Positions 17,492 to 26,770 of a stretch of 64,000 nt of DNA are shown piece after piece (position 1 is the first letter of the stretch; every line of letters begins with the position of its first letter). This stretch comes from Dyadobacter crusticola DSM 16708 (GTDB lineage: Bacteria; Bacteroidota; Bacteroidia; Cytophagales; Spirosomataceae): contig NZ_JNJB01000005.1 in the NCBI RefSeq assembly GCF_000701505.1, positions 434,001 to 498,000 of the forward strand. Direction: 5' to 3'. Below the pieces are notes generated by a model. That model searched no databases. It was not told where the DNA came from and was given only the letters and a program-made list of their open reading frames with translations. The position numbers were made by a program, and so were the translations under genes.

Positions 17492-17878
17492 ATGGTTTCT
17501 AAAGTGACAGATGGTGTGAAAGTCACCGTTTTGACAGAATATCAGCCGGACTACTCCAATCCTGGTCAGGAACACTACGTTTTTACCTATAAGATCCTGA
17601 TCGAAAACCACAGCGAGCATACTGTGAAGCTGCTGCGCAGGCACTGGCTGATTTACGATGCAAATGGAACCGTACGCGAAGTAGAAGGTGCGGGGATCGT
17701 GGGCTTGCAGCCTATTTTGGAGCCAGGCGATGTACATGATTATGTATCGGGTTGCAATCTGAAAACTGATTTAGGAAAAATGGCTGGAACTTACCTGATG
17801 GAGCGCGTACTCGACGGCCGTCAGTTTCGGGTTATCATTCCTGCATTCTCTTTAGTCGCCCCTTACCGCCTGAACTAA
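17492..17878 (+). CDS. apaG: ApaG protein
   Basis: A 128-residue ApaG (DUF525) protein with an immunoglobulin/fibronectin-like fold, historically linked to Co2+ resistance and Ap4A metabolism. Visible family features are VTVLTEYQPDYSNP, YTIEN-like YKILIENHSEHTVKLL, RHWLIYDANG, the VEGAGIVG glycine-rich motif, and DVHDYVSGC. The frame is open upstream to 17438, but the ATG at 17492 gives the normal length (about 125-130) and the usual start MVSKVTDGVKV. The gene lies 50 bases ahead of a methyltransferase gene and may be co-transcribed with it. Confidence 0.92.
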   Translation: MVSKVTDGVKVTVLTEYQPDYSNPGQEHYVFTYKILIENHSEHTVKLLRRHWLIYDANGTVREVEGAGIVGLQPILEPGDVHDYVSGCNLKTDLGKMAGTYLMERVLDGRQFRVIIPAFSLVAPYRLN

Positions 17879-17928
17879 GCAGCCAGGCCTTGTAGCCTCC
17901 TCTTTATCCTATATTAAACCTTACGCTA

Positions 17929-18702
17929 TTGATTGCCGCTTATTTTAAGTATCTCTTCCGCGCAGGAAACGCACACGCCATTCACTCGCCATTTGTCTTT
18001 GATCTTTATAATAGACTAATTAACGTCAAGGACAGCAACGAAGATTATACACAGATTCAAAAGCTGAGGAAAGAGCTTCTCTCATCTACGGAAATCATTG
18101 AGATACTTGATCTTGGGGCAGGTTCAAGGGTTAATAAATCCAACAAACGCAAGGTTAAAACCATCGCGAGAAACGCAGAGAAGCCTGAAAAATTTGGGAG
18201 GCTGTTTTATAGGCTGATCAAAAACTTTCAGCCGCAAAGCATTTTGGAGCTGGGTACTTCGCTGGGACTTACCACACTTTATCTTTCTAAAGCAAATCCC
18301 GATGCCGCTATTACCAGCTTTGAAGGCTGTCCCCAAACAGCCGCAAAAGCGCGCTCTAACTTCGAAAGAATGGGCGTGAGAAATGTTGAGGTTGTACTAG
18401 GTAACATCGATCAAACATTACCGGAAAAACTCCGTCAACTTAATCAGAAGATTGATTTCGTACACGTAGATGCTAACCACCGCTACGAGCCTACTGTCCG
18501 TTATTTCGAAGACTGTCTATCCTACGTACATGAGAATTCTCTTTTCATATTCGACGATATCTACTGGTCAGCAGAAATGACTGCGGCCTGGAAGTATATC
18601 AAAGCCCACCCGGATGTAACGGTAACGATTGACCTTTTCTGGATTGGCCTCGTCTTCTTTCGAAAAGGGCAAGCCAAGGAGGATTTTGTGCTGCGTTTTT
18701 AA
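17929..18702 (+). CDS. Class I SAM-dependent methyltransferase
   Basis: A 257-residue methyltransferase with a TTG start. It has the SAM-binding motif I ILELGTSLGLTTLYLS, an acidic end of strand 2 (AAITSFEGCP), motif III/IV IDFVHVDANHRYEPTVRYFE and LFIFDDIYWS. The overall order resembles the Methyltransf_24/O-methyltransferase group found in many Bacteroidota. An N-terminal segment (HAIHSPFVFDLYN) is conserved-looking and family specific. The acceptor is unknown. No ATG is available nearby, so the TTG at 17929 is the likely start. It lies between apaG and the DUF2157 genes. Confidence 0.82.
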   Translation: MIAAYFKYLFRAGNAHAIHSPFVFDLYNRLINVKDSNEDYTQIQKLRKELLSSTEIIEILDLGAGSRVNKSNKRKVKTIARNAEKPEKFGRLFYRLIKNFQPQSILELGTSLGLTTLYLSKANPDAAITSFEGCPQTAAKARSNFERMGVRNVEVVLGNIDQTLPEKLRQLNQKIDFVHVDANHRYEPTVRYFEDCLSYVHENSLFIFDDIYWSAEMTAAWKYIKAHPDVTVTIDLFWIGLVFFRKGQAKEDFVLRF

Positions 18703-18811
18703 TGATATACCGTTAGAAAAATAGAACTTTCCGGTAAATAAATTAAATCTCCGCGCACAGCCCTACGCATTCGAATCTTGCTAATTTGAGGCATACTTCG
18801 CCGCCTTATCA

Positions 18812-19780
18812 ATGACAACACAAGAGCTTCTGAATGCTTTAACCGGAAAAGGCATTATCTCCACAAAACAAGCGGATGCAATAAGCGTCTTCGAGTCTGC
18901 CAAAGCGTTTTCCATTCACTGGGAGCTTCGCACGATCCTCTACCTGGGAATTCTGCTATTCAGCTCCGGGATAGGAATCCTGATTTACGAGAACATCGAC
19001 ACAATCGGTCATCAGGTGATCATAACCCTGATCGCCGTTTCAACTTCGGCTTGTTTCTGGTACACATACAAGAACCGCCTGCCTTTCAGTCGGTACGAAG
19101 TTGATAATCCTAATAAGTTTGTCAGCTACACCCTGCTGATCGGCTGCATGCTTTTCCTTGCCTTGGAAGGATACCTCCAATTTCAATACGCTTTTTTTGG
19201 AACCAAATACGACGCAGCAATCCTGATACCCACTATTCTTTTCTTCCTGTGCGCTTACAGATTCGACCACACAGGTGTACTCTCAATGGGGATCACGGGC
19301 CTTGCTTCCTGGCTCGGGCTGACCATCGCACCACTTTCGGTTCTAACAAAAAATGATTTTACAGACAGTAAACTGGTCTGGTCGGCTATTGCTCTAGGAA
19401 TTTTACTTGTATCTTTTGCTTGGCTATCTCACGTGAAAAGATGGAAAGCACATTTTGCAAATGCATATCTGCTGCTCGGCGGAAACCTGGCCTTTATAGC
19501 AACGCTAGTAGGTGCGTTCACATTGGAGCCGCTCTTTGTGTTCTTCCTGCTGGGCATTGCGCTCGCTGTTTTCTTCATATTATCAGCCCGCCGCGTGCAA
19601 TCGTTGCTATTCCTTTTGATGGGTGTCGTATACGGATATATTCACGTCACTTACCTGATCGGAAAGCTGTTGGGTGAAGATCTGGTGTTTGCTCTGGCGA
19701 CAATTTATTTTACCATATCCAGCATAGGTGTAGTCTTGTTCCTGCTCAATTATAAAAAGTTTTTAGGGATAAAAAGATGA
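18812..19780 (+). CDS. DUF2157-type multi-pass membrane protein
   Basis: A 322-residue integral membrane protein of unknown function. A soluble N-terminal helical segment of about 35 residues (ELLNALTGKGIISTKQADAI) is followed by eight to ten hydrophobic helices. The N-terminal layout fits DUF2157. Its last four bases (ATGA) overlap the start of a second membrane protein of related layout, so the two are translationally coupled and may form a complex. No catalytic motif is evident. Confidence 0.7.
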   Translation: MTTQELLNALTGKGIISTKQADAISVFESAKAFSIHWELRTILYLGILLFSSGIGILIYENIDTIGHQVIITLIAVSTSACFWYTYKNRLPFSRYEVDNPNKFVSYTLLIGCMLFLALEGYLQFQYAFFGTKYDAAILIPTILFFLCAYRFDHTGVLSMGITGLASWLGLTIAPLSVLTKNDFTDSKLVWSAIALGILLVSFAWLSHVKRWKAHFANAYLLLGGNLAFIATLVGAFTLEPLFVFFLLGIALAVFFILSARRVQSLLFLLMGVVYGYIHVTYLIGKLLGEDLVFALATIYFTISSIGVVLFLLNYKKFLGIKR

Positions 19781-20913
19781 TCAAAGCCTACAACAATCTT
19801 TGGATTCAAAACAAACATATCCGGCAGGTCGCGCAGGAATGGTTTCGCAAGAGCCTGCTCACCGCGGATCAGCTTGAAACGATCAATGCCAACTTCTCCG
19901 GTCAATTCTACCGGCCCGGTATCTTCGTAACTATCGGACTTTTCTGCTTCGGACTGATTTCATGCTCCTTTTTTGGCGGCTTCGTATCCATTTTCTTCAT
20001 TGGTACCGGCTCCGACGAAACACTTTCGCTGCTAAGTCTGTTTTGTGCCGCTTGCTTCATTTTGGCACTGGAAGTGTTGATTAAAGAGAAGAAGTTGTTC
20101 CATTCAGGAGTAGACAATGCATTGTTGTATTCGGCGATAGCATGTGCGGTAACGCCGGTTTTTTTGCTTTTTGAAGATGCGCCCCTGGGTGTGTACTGCA
20201 TTGTCACGCTATTGTTTCTTGTTCCGTCTATTTTGAGATACGCCGATCTGCTTGTGACTGCGGTCGCATTCTTTGTATTGCTGCTCTTGATAGGCTCCAC
20301 ATTTATCGAGCTCCCGTTGGGAAAGGCGCTTTTGCCTTTTGCTCTCATGATTGTTTCAGCTGCGATTTATACTTACGTAAGAAAGAACGACGATATCTAT
20401 TACCTGAGATGCCTGAAAATCGTGGAAGCGCTTTCGCTGGCTGTATTTTACCTGTGTGGAAATTACTTCGTCGTACGCGAAGGGAATGCAATGCTCAACG
20501 ATTTGCCGGCTTCGGTAGAAATTAGTTTCTCTTACCTCTTTTATTTACTAACCGCAGCAATCCCGGTCGCTTACATTTATTTCGGACTTAAAAAGCACGA
20601 TCGCATACTGTTTGTCACAGGCTTATTGACATTTGCTGCATCCGTCTTGACGTACCGCCTGTACTTTTTCAAACTGCCGCCTTCTCAGGAACTTACGATC
20701 GCCGGCATTCTGCTGATTGTACTTGCTGCCGCATTGATCCGTTACCTGAAAACACCTCGCCACGGTATCTCAGACGAGCCCGAAAAGCGTAGAAGGTTTG
20801 TTAATCTGGAAGCTATTCTGGTCTCCGAAAGTATAGGCGAGCTGCCCGCGGAGACCGGAATAAAGTTTGGTGGAGGAAATTTTGGCGGGGGCGGAGCCGG
20901 AGAGGCATATTAA
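19777..20913 (+). CDS. Multi-pass membrane protein with Gly-rich C-terminal tail
   Basis: A 378-residue membrane protein with a soluble N-terminal helical segment (about residues 1-45), some ten hydrophobic helices, and a cytosolic-looking C-terminal segment that ends in FGGGNFGGGGAGEAY. It resembles the preceding DUF2157-type protein in layout and overlaps it by ATGA. The Gly-rich ending recalls the tails of TPM/YgcG-type and some membrane-repair proteins, but no family was recognised with confidence. Function unknown. Confidence 0.65.
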   Translation: MIKAYNNLWIQNKHIRQVAQEWFRKSLLTADQLETINANFSGQFYRPGIFVTIGLFCFGLISCSFFGGFVSIFFIGTGSDETLSLLSLFCAACFILALEVLIKEKKLFHSGVDNALLYSAIACAVTPVFLLFEDAPLGVYCIVTLLFLVPSILRYADLLVTAVAFFVLLLLIGSTFIELPLGKALLPFALMIVSAAIYTYVRKNDDIYYLRCLKIVEALSLAVFYLCGNYFVVREGNAMLNDLPASVEISFSYLFYLLTAAIPVAYIYFGLKKHDRILFVTGLLTFAASVLTYRLYFFKLPPSQELTIAGILLIVLAAALIRYLKTPRHGISDEPEKRRRFVNLEAILVSESIGELPAETGIKFGGGNFGGGGAGEAY

Positions 20914-20969
20914 TTTAGGTAAAAATTCAGAACTTTACCAAGGTTAAAACTTACGCCTGTTAACTTCTG

Positions 20970-21947
20970 ATGAAAAACTATCTTTCCTTATTCCTGGTCT
21001 GCATTCTAAGTACCTGTTCTTTTTCACAATCGGCAAAAAAGTCGGCGGGCAACCCCGTTTTCAAAGGCTGGTACGCAGATCCTGAGGGAATTATCTTTGA
21101 CAAAACCTTCTGGATCTACCCTACTTTTTCCGCGCCTTACGAAAAGCAAGTCCACTTTGACGCATTCTCATCCAAAGATCTTGTAACCTGGAAAAAGCAC
21201 GAGAACATCCTCGATACGTCGGCAGTTAAATGGGCGAAACGGGCGATGTGGGCGCCTTCCATCATTGAAAAAGATAAAAAATACTATTTCTTTTTCGGAG
21301 CCAACGATATCCAGAGTGACAATGAAGTAGGCGGAATCGGGGTGGCAGTAGCCGATAAGCCGGAGGGTCCGTACAAAGATTACCTTGGCAAACCCCTCAT
21401 CGATAAATTCCACAATAAAGCACAACCCATCGACCAGTTCGTTTTCAAAGATAAAGACGGTCAGTACTACCTATTCTACGGCGGCTGGCGCCATTGTAAC
21501 GTAGCCAAGCTGAAACCTGATTTCACCGGGTTCATTCCCTTTGAAGACGGCAGTACATTCCGCGAAATAACTCCAAAAGGTTATGTTGAAGGCCCGTTTA
21601 TGTTCATCCGCAACGGAAAATACTATTTCATGTGGTCGGAAGGTGGCTGGACAGGACCAAATTACTCGGTAGCTTACGCAATAGCTGACTCTCCTTTCGG
21701 GCCATTCGAGCGTGTTGACAAGATTCTGCAGCAGGATCCCAAAGTAGCTACCGGTGCCGGCCACCACTCGGTTATCCAGGTTCCCGGCCAAGATGAATGG
21801 TATATAGTCTATCATAGAAGACCGTTGAGCGAGACAGATGGAAATCACAGGGAGACCTGCATTGATGTGATGACCTTCGATGAGAAAGGTTTGATTAATC
21901 CTGTTAAAATTACCTTTGAAGGTGTAAAGCCTGTTAAAATCAAATAA
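20970..21947 (+). CDS. Secreted glycoside hydrolase family 43 enzyme
   Basis: A 325-residue exported five-bladed beta-propeller hydrolase. The signal peptide spans about residues 1-19 (LFLVCILSTCSFSQ). The three GH43 carboxylates are visible: base Asp37 in WYADPEG, the pKa-modulating Asp in IDQFVFKDKDG, and acid Glu in GYVEGPFMF. GH43 enzymes are arabinofuranosidases, arabinanases or xylosidases; the exact activity cannot be told. It lies 9 bases upstream of a sialate-O-acetylesterase-like gene, suggesting joint use on an acetylated plant polysaccharide (inference). Confidence 0.9.
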   Translation: MKNYLSLFLVCILSTCSFSQSAKKSAGNPVFKGWYADPEGIIFDKTFWIYPTFSAPYEKQVHFDAFSSKDLVTWKKHENILDTSAVKWAKRAMWAPSIIEKDKKYYFFFGANDIQSDNEVGGIGVAVADKPEGPYKDYLGKPLIDKFHNKAQPIDQFVFKDKDGQYYLFYGGWRHCNVAKLKPDFTGFIPFEDGSTFREITPKGYVEGPFMFIRNGKYYFMWSEGGWTGPNYSVAYAIADSPFGPFERVDKILQQDPKVATGAGHHSVIQVPGQDEWYIVYHRRPLSETDGNHRETCIDVMTFDEKGLINPVKITFEGVKPVKIK

Positions 21948-21956
21948 TTCGTTTCA

Positions 21957-23990
21957 ATGAATTGTAACCGCAGCACTGCTCCCGGACCAAATTGGTCCGG
22001 AGTTTTTCTTGCAGTCATGTTCCTGCTGGGTAGTGCAGGAACCGGCAAGGCACAACGGTTTTTCTCCGTGGTATTCGAAAAATTGCCGCAGGATTTTCAG
22101 TTATATCCCCGTGACCAGAACAGTGAAGCTGCAATTCCAATCTCCGGGATTGTGGAAGCAGCCGGCTGGGACTATGTTTCTGTACAGATTACCAGGAACA
22201 ATGCACCTTTCAAATACCTGAAAGCGAACCTGCAATATGCCGGAGGCAGCAACATTGGTAAGTTTTCAACCGAAACGAAGATCAAAGCAGAACATGCCGG
22301 ATACAATTTTGCGGTTTACGTATGCAAAGGAGCGGACTCTGTGCTGGTGGTCAACAGAAAAGATGTGGTGAGCGGCGATGTGTACATTGTTTCGGGACAA
22401 TCCAACTCGACCGGGTTCTTCACTGAGCCGGATACGAACCGTTTTTGCCGGACCTTTGGAAGAATTACTGACAATCTCAATACGGTGACCTACAATCCCG
22501 CCGATACACTCTGGTCGTATTCCAACATGAACCTTTACCAGAACGGTGTGGGAACAATGGGATTCGAGATCCAGAAACAAGTAATGCAAAAGTCGGGTAT
22601 CCCGAACTGCCTGATCAATGCAGGATTTCACTGGTCGGCTGTAGGTGATCATGCAAAAAGAAATGAGAACAATCCCGCAGACCTGAATACTGGATATGGG
22701 AGAATGCTTTACCGGCTGCAAAAAGGCGGACTGATCAATGCAGCCAAATCATATATTTTCCGACAAGGTGAAACAGAGACTTACCACGAAGCTTTCAACT
22801 GGCCGGGTAACTTCGATCAACTGCATAAAAACCTCAAACTGGATCTTCCAAATCTTCAAAAAATCTACAGCTTCCAGATCGATATCATTTACTTCCCGTC
22901 CCCGACAGGTGCCGAAATCCGCGATTACCAGCGAAGGCTTCCTGACATCTACGGTGATATCACGACTGTAGCTACCGTTGGGACAGCAGAATTCGACGGA
23001 TTGCATTACGGGCGGTCGGGTAATCAGCAAAGTGGATTTGAGCTTTCGAGGATTATTCTTAAAGATTTTTACAACTCCTCAGATACTTCCAATATACTTT
23101 CTCCTTCGCTCAAAAAGGTCTTTTATAAAACCCCGGAGAAGAAACAGCTTGTACTGGTGTTTGACGAAGGCCAGGAGCTGGTTTACCCCACTACCTACCG
23201 TACTCCCTCAGGTGTAAACCTCGAAATGAAAGATTTTTTCTACCTCGACTGGGGCTCAGGAATGGTCACCTCGGGGAAAGCCGAAGCCAATAAAATACTG
23301 CTTGAACTAAGCGGTCCGCAGGGAGCCAAAAGCATTAATTATTTGCCAATGTACCTGCCGGAGGGCGGACCGTATTACCCATTTACCGGACCTTATATCA
23401 AGAACAGCAAAGGAATGCGCGCGCTCACTTTCTACAATGTACCCATTGGAACCGCATTGGCCAAGCCTGTCCTGACAGCTGAAAAGCAGGGCGACACGGA
23501 TGTGAAGCTCAGCTGGCTGGCCGTACCAGAAGCGAGCAGGTATATATTGGAGCGGCAGCTGGAAAGTACATCTGCATTCACCCGCATCGCAGTACTGGAC
23601 TCGGTTACAACACAGTTTGTTGATCAGCCAAACCATGCAGATAAGATCAGGTATAGGCTCAGGGCAGAAAACAAACTGGCAGAATCTGACGAATATGGGT
23701 TTGCCGAGATTGAAATGCCTGTTATACTCGGCGTAGAAAAGGATCGTGGCGACGCGTTTTCAGTTTACCCGAACCCGACGCGGAGGAATGATCGCCTGGT
23801 AGTGAAGTTCAACAAATCCGTTACGGGAGAAATCAGCTTTTTGGACGTGAATGGGCGCGCATTGTCGGCACAGGCGGTTAAGAATGCGACAGAAACAGTG
23901 GTGACTGTGCCAGCCTCGGTACAGGGCATTCACTTGATCAGGCTGAAAGCAGGGGAAAAGGAATGGACAAAGAAAGTGTGGGTACAATAA
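21957..23990 (+). CDS. SGNH/sialate O-acetylesterase-like protein with T9SS sorting domain
   Basis: A 677-residue secreted protein. A hydrophobic signal region ends near GTGKAQ (about residue 32). The esterase domain has the nucleophile motif YIVSGQSNSTG and the Asp-x-x-His motif FDGLHYG, as in the DUF303/sialate 9-O-acetylesterase family. A fibronectin-III-like domain follows (VKLSWLAVPEASRYILER). The last 75 residues form a type IX secretion sorting domain (VYPNPTRRNDRLVV to the KVWVQ end), which directs export across the outer membrane. It is probably co-expressed with the GH43 gene 9 bases upstream. It likely removes acetyl groups from polysaccharide. Confidence 0.85.
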   Translation: MNCNRSTAPGPNWSGVFLAVMFLLGSAGTGKAQRFFSVVFEKLPQDFQLYPRDQNSEAAIPISGIVEAAGWDYVSVQITRNNAPFKYLKANLQYAGGSNIGKFSTETKIKAEHAGYNFAVYVCKGADSVLVVNRKDVVSGDVYIVSGQSNSTGFFTEPDTNRFCRTFGRITDNLNTVTYNPADTLWSYSNMNLYQNGVGTMGFEIQKQVMQKSGIPNCLINAGFHWSAVGDHAKRNENNPADLNTGYGRMLYRLQKGGLINAAKSYIFRQGETETYHEAFNWPGNFDQLHKNLKLDLPNLQKIYSFQIDIIYFPSPTGAEIRDYQRRLPDIYGDITTVATVGTAEFDGLHYGRSGNQQSGFELSRIILKDFYNSSDTSNILSPSLKKVFYKTPEKKQLVLVFDEGQELVYPTTYRTPSGVNLEMKDFFYLDWGSGMVTSGKAEANKILLELSGPQGAKSINYLPMYLPEGGPYYPFTGPYIKNSKGMRALTFYNVPIGTALAKPVLTAEKQGDTDVKLSWLAVPEASRYILERQLESTSAFTRIAVLDSVTTQFVDQPNHADKIRYRLRAENKLAESDEYGFAEIEMPVILGVEKDRGDAFSVYPNPTRRNDRLVVKFNKSVTGEISFLDVNGRALSAQAVKNATETVVTVPASVQGIHLIRLKAGEKEWTKKVWVQ

Positions 23991-24025
23991 TTCGACATAT
24001 AGATACCATCGTGAATTAACTAAAC

Positions 24026-25087
24026 ATGCATTCTCTTCAAATAGGGCTTGAAATTGCCGGGGTACTGATCGTACTCTTTTCATTAATCCCGCTGGTCAGA
24101 AACGATTTCTGGGCATTCAGAGTGTTCGAATATCCCAGACTTCAAAAGCTTTTTATTAACGTATTGATCCTGATCATTTACCTGGCATTGTTCCGGGTTT
24201 CATCTCCTTTTCAGATCGGATTTGTTGTGGTGCTGGTGCTGAATACGGCTTATCTGGTCTATCAGGTTTTCCCCTTTACCTTTCTATCTAAACGCACGCT
24301 GCTCAAAGCGGACAGGAATGATCCCGATAATACGGTGAGCATTATTTCTTCCAATGTGTACCAGCACAACAAGAATATTGCGGGTTGTCTGAAAGTTTTG
24401 AAAAAGTATAATCCGGATATTATCCTGCTGCTTGAAACAGACGAATTCTGGCGTAAAGGCACCGAAGAGCTTAAACAAAGCTATCCATACCAGCAGCTCG
24501 TCCCGCTTGACAATACTTATGGAATGCTGCTGTATTCACGCCTGAAACTAATGGATACTGAAGTGCGGCACCTGGTAGATGAAGAAATTCCGTCGATCAA
24601 AACATGTGTGGAACTTCCTTCCGGAAAAAACTTCCAGCTGCATTGCGTGCATCCTACCCCGCCTGTACCGGGCGAAAACGTGTATTCTACCGAGCGCGAC
24701 AAAGAGTTGCTGCTCGTTGCCAAGGAAGTAAAAGAATGCCCGATTCCCACAATCGTGGTAGGTGACCTGAACGACGTCGCATGGTCTTATACAACGCAAC
24801 TTTTCAAGAAAATCAGCGGAACACTCGATCCTCGTGAAGGCCGCGGCTTTTTCAATACTTTTCACGCAAGGTACCCATTTTTAAGATTCCCCCTGGACCA
24901 CGTTTTTTGTACTACGCACTTCAAACTGATCCACTTGAAGAGACTCGAAAACTTTTCATCCGACCACTTCCCTATCCTGATCTCACTCCAGTATGAAGCC
25001 GCCGCAGAAATGCAGCAGGAAGAGCCGGAACCAGACAAGGAAGATCTTGAACTAGCCGAAGAAAAGATCAGCAAAGAGACGGAGTAA
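24026..25087 (+). CDS. Membrane-anchored endonuclease/exonuclease/phosphatase (EEP) family protein
   Basis: A 353-residue protein with three N-terminal membrane helices (about residues 7-25, 44-60, 63-84), then an EEP domain. Key residues: SNVYQHNKN, the Glu in IILLLETDEFW, the His in CVHPTPP, the Asp/Asn of VVGDLNDVAWS, and the terminal SSDHFPI. It ends in an acidic Glu/Asp-rich tail. Members of this family cleave phosphodiester or phosphoester bonds in nucleic acids, lipids or inositol phosphates; the substrate is unknown. It is a stand-alone gene after the T9SS esterase. Confidence 0.85.
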   Translation: MHSLQIGLEIAGVLIVLFSLIPLVRNDFWAFRVFEYPRLQKLFINVLILIIYLALFRVSSPFQIGFVVVLVLNTAYLVYQVFPFTFLSKRTLLKADRNDPDNTVSIISSNVYQHNKNIAGCLKVLKKYNPDIILLLETDEFWRKGTEELKQSYPYQQLVPLDNTYGMLLYSRLKLMDTEVRHLVDEEIPSIKTCVELPSGKNFQLHCVHPTPPVPGENVYSTERDKELLLVAKEVKECPIPTIVVGDLNDVAWSYTTQLFKKISGTLDPREGRGFFNTFHARYPFLRFPLDHVFCTTHFKLIHLKRLENFSSDHFPILISLQYEAAAEMQQEEPEPDKEDLELAEEKISKETE

Positions 25088-25170
25088 TGATTTGGAATGA
25101 TTTTTGCTAAACAAGATCAGATTCCAATAACTAACGTACTCTGTCCTTCCCGATCTTTATCTTGACTGTT

Positions 25171-25938
25171 ATGCATTTCAGCACATACGAGGAAAATACC
25201 AGACTTGAACTGTTGAAGTGGCAGCACAAAATGCAGAAGCGGCCGAATTTTGTTGACCGGACTTCGAAAGCTGTTCAGGATAAAATTAATAACATCATTC
25301 CCGACAAAGTCCATCAGGCGATCACTGCAACAATAAAGCAGATGATCCGCGCTGTGCTCACCGGTGCAGAATTCACAACCGGTATCCCCCAGCAGCGTAA
25401 CAGTCTGGAAGAAATTGACATTGAAGCAAAGAGACGCATTGAATTCTATAAGAAGGCCAGTGCGGCTGAGGGAGGTATCACAGGCGCCGGCGGCTTCCTG
25501 CTTGCACTCGCAGATTTCCCCATTCTCATCGGGATCAAACTGAAAATGCTTTTTGAGATTGCCGCGCTCTATGGCCGGCCGGTTAACGACTATAAAGAGC
25601 GGCTCTTCATCCTGCACGTTTTCCAGCTTGCTTTTTCAAGCCAGAAGCAAAGACAGCATGTATTCAGTCAAATGCAAGACTGGCAGGTAAAAAGTCAGCA
25701 CTTACCAGACGATATCCACCAGTTTGACTGGAAGACCTTTCAGCAGGAATACCGCGATTATATAGACCTGGCTAAAATGGCGCAGATGATCCCGGGGATC
25801 GGAGCGGCTGTCGGCGTGATCGTGAATTACCGCTTGCTGAATAAGCTTGGAACAACAGCTATGAATGCATATAGAATGAGGTGGTTTGAAGAAAGATCGC
25901 TTCCTGGGACGAAACAAGTTCTCCCATTGAGCATCTGA
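25171..25938 (+). CDS. EcsC family protein
   Basis: A 255-residue member of the EcsC family, which is of uncertain function and named for a Bacillus locus affecting secretion. Family features are the SAAEGGITGAGGFLLALADF glycine-rich hydrophobic stretch, KERLFILHVFQLAF, and the C-terminal IPGIGAAVGVIVNY segment. I chose the ATG at 25171 over a TTG three codons upstream. The gene precedes the Mla-type transporter genes by 42 bases on the same strand, so a link to envelope lipid transport is possible but unproven. Confidence 0.8.
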   Translation: MHFSTYEENTRLELLKWQHKMQKRPNFVDRTSKAVQDKINNIIPDKVHQAITATIKQMIRAVLTGAEFTTGIPQQRNSLEEIDIEAKRRIEFYKKASAAEGGITGAGGFLLALADFPILIGIKLKMLFEIAALYGRPVNDYKERLFILHVFQLAFSSQKQRQHVFSQMQDWQVKSQHLPDDIHQFDWKTFQQEYRDYIDLAKMAQMIPGIGAAVGVIVNYRLLNKLGTTAMNAYRMRWFEERSLPGTKQVLPLSI

Positions 25939-25980
25939 AAGGAAGCAATGAAAAACAAAAATCACTTTGCCAAAAACTGA

Positions 25981-26769
25981 ATGAGCACAAAGAAAAGGGA
26001 ACACGTTTATACAAAAGGATTAGACTCAGCCTTCCTGGCGGTTTATAATGGCTACGTATTCTTTATCAGATTTTTCCGCGAAGTCTTCAAGGGCCGGATG
26101 GAATTTCAGGAGATCGTCAAGCAATGCTACGCGATTGGAAATAAATCGCTGCTGCTGATCGGACTTACGGGCTTTATTACCGGAATGGTATTTACAAAAC
26201 AGTCGCGCCCCTCGCTTGCAGAATTTGGCGCGGTATCGTGGCTGCCTTCACTTGTGGCAATCGCGATTGTACGCGCATTGGCTGCACTGGTGACTGCATT
26301 GATCAGCGCGGGTAAGATCGGTTCGAGTATCGGTGCAGAGCTGGGCTCTATGCGGGTTACGGAACAGATCGACGCCATGGAAGTTTCGGCTGTCAATCCA
26401 TTCAAATTTCTGGTAGTAACAAGGGTACTCGCTTCGACGATCGCCATTCCAATTTTGATGTTTTATTGTACGCTGGTCAGCTTGCTTGGCGCATTCCTGA
26501 ATGTGACACTCAACGAAGGAACGAGTTTTATCGCATTTTTCGAAAGTGCATTTGAGCAGATCACCTTCCTGGACATTTTCACCTCGCTGGCGAAAGCAAT
26601 TGCTTACGGCTTTACGATCGGAATTGTGGGGTGCTACCAGGGTTACAATGCAAGCAAAGGAACCGAAGGCGTTGGAAAAGCGGCCAACTCAGCGGTGGTA
26701 ATTTCGATGTTCCTCATTTTTATTGAGGAAGTGATCATTGTTCAGGTATCTAATTATTTCAGGATATAA
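25981..26769 (+). CDS. MlaE-family ABC transporter permease
   Basis: A 262-residue permease of the MlaE/YrbE type, which with an ATPase and an MCE protein moves phospholipid between the inner and outer membranes. It has five to six membrane helices and the family-specific segments GFITGMVFTKQ, SAGKIGSSIGAELGSMRVTEQIDAMEV and VTRVLASTIAIPIL. First of three adjacent transporter genes; the ATPase gene begins one base after its stop. Confidence 0.93.
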   Translation: MSTKKREHVYTKGLDSAFLAVYNGYVFFIRFFREVFKGRMEFQEIVKQCYAIGNKSLLLIGLTGFITGMVFTKQSRPSLAEFGAVSWLPSLVAIAIVRALAALVTALISAGKIGSSIGAELGSMRVTEQIDAMEVSAVNPFKFLVVTRVLASTIAIPILMFYCTLVSLLGAFLNVTLNEGTSFIAFFESAFEQITFLDIFTSLAKAIAYGFTIGIVGCYQGYNASKGTEGVGKAANSAVVISMFLIFIEEVIIVQVSNYFRI

Positions 26770-26770
26770 A

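Noticed and set aside
17880..17928. Terminator after apaG
   Set aside because: AGGC/GCCT is only a 4-bp stem without a T-run, so it was not called; apaG and the methyltransferase may be co-transcribed.
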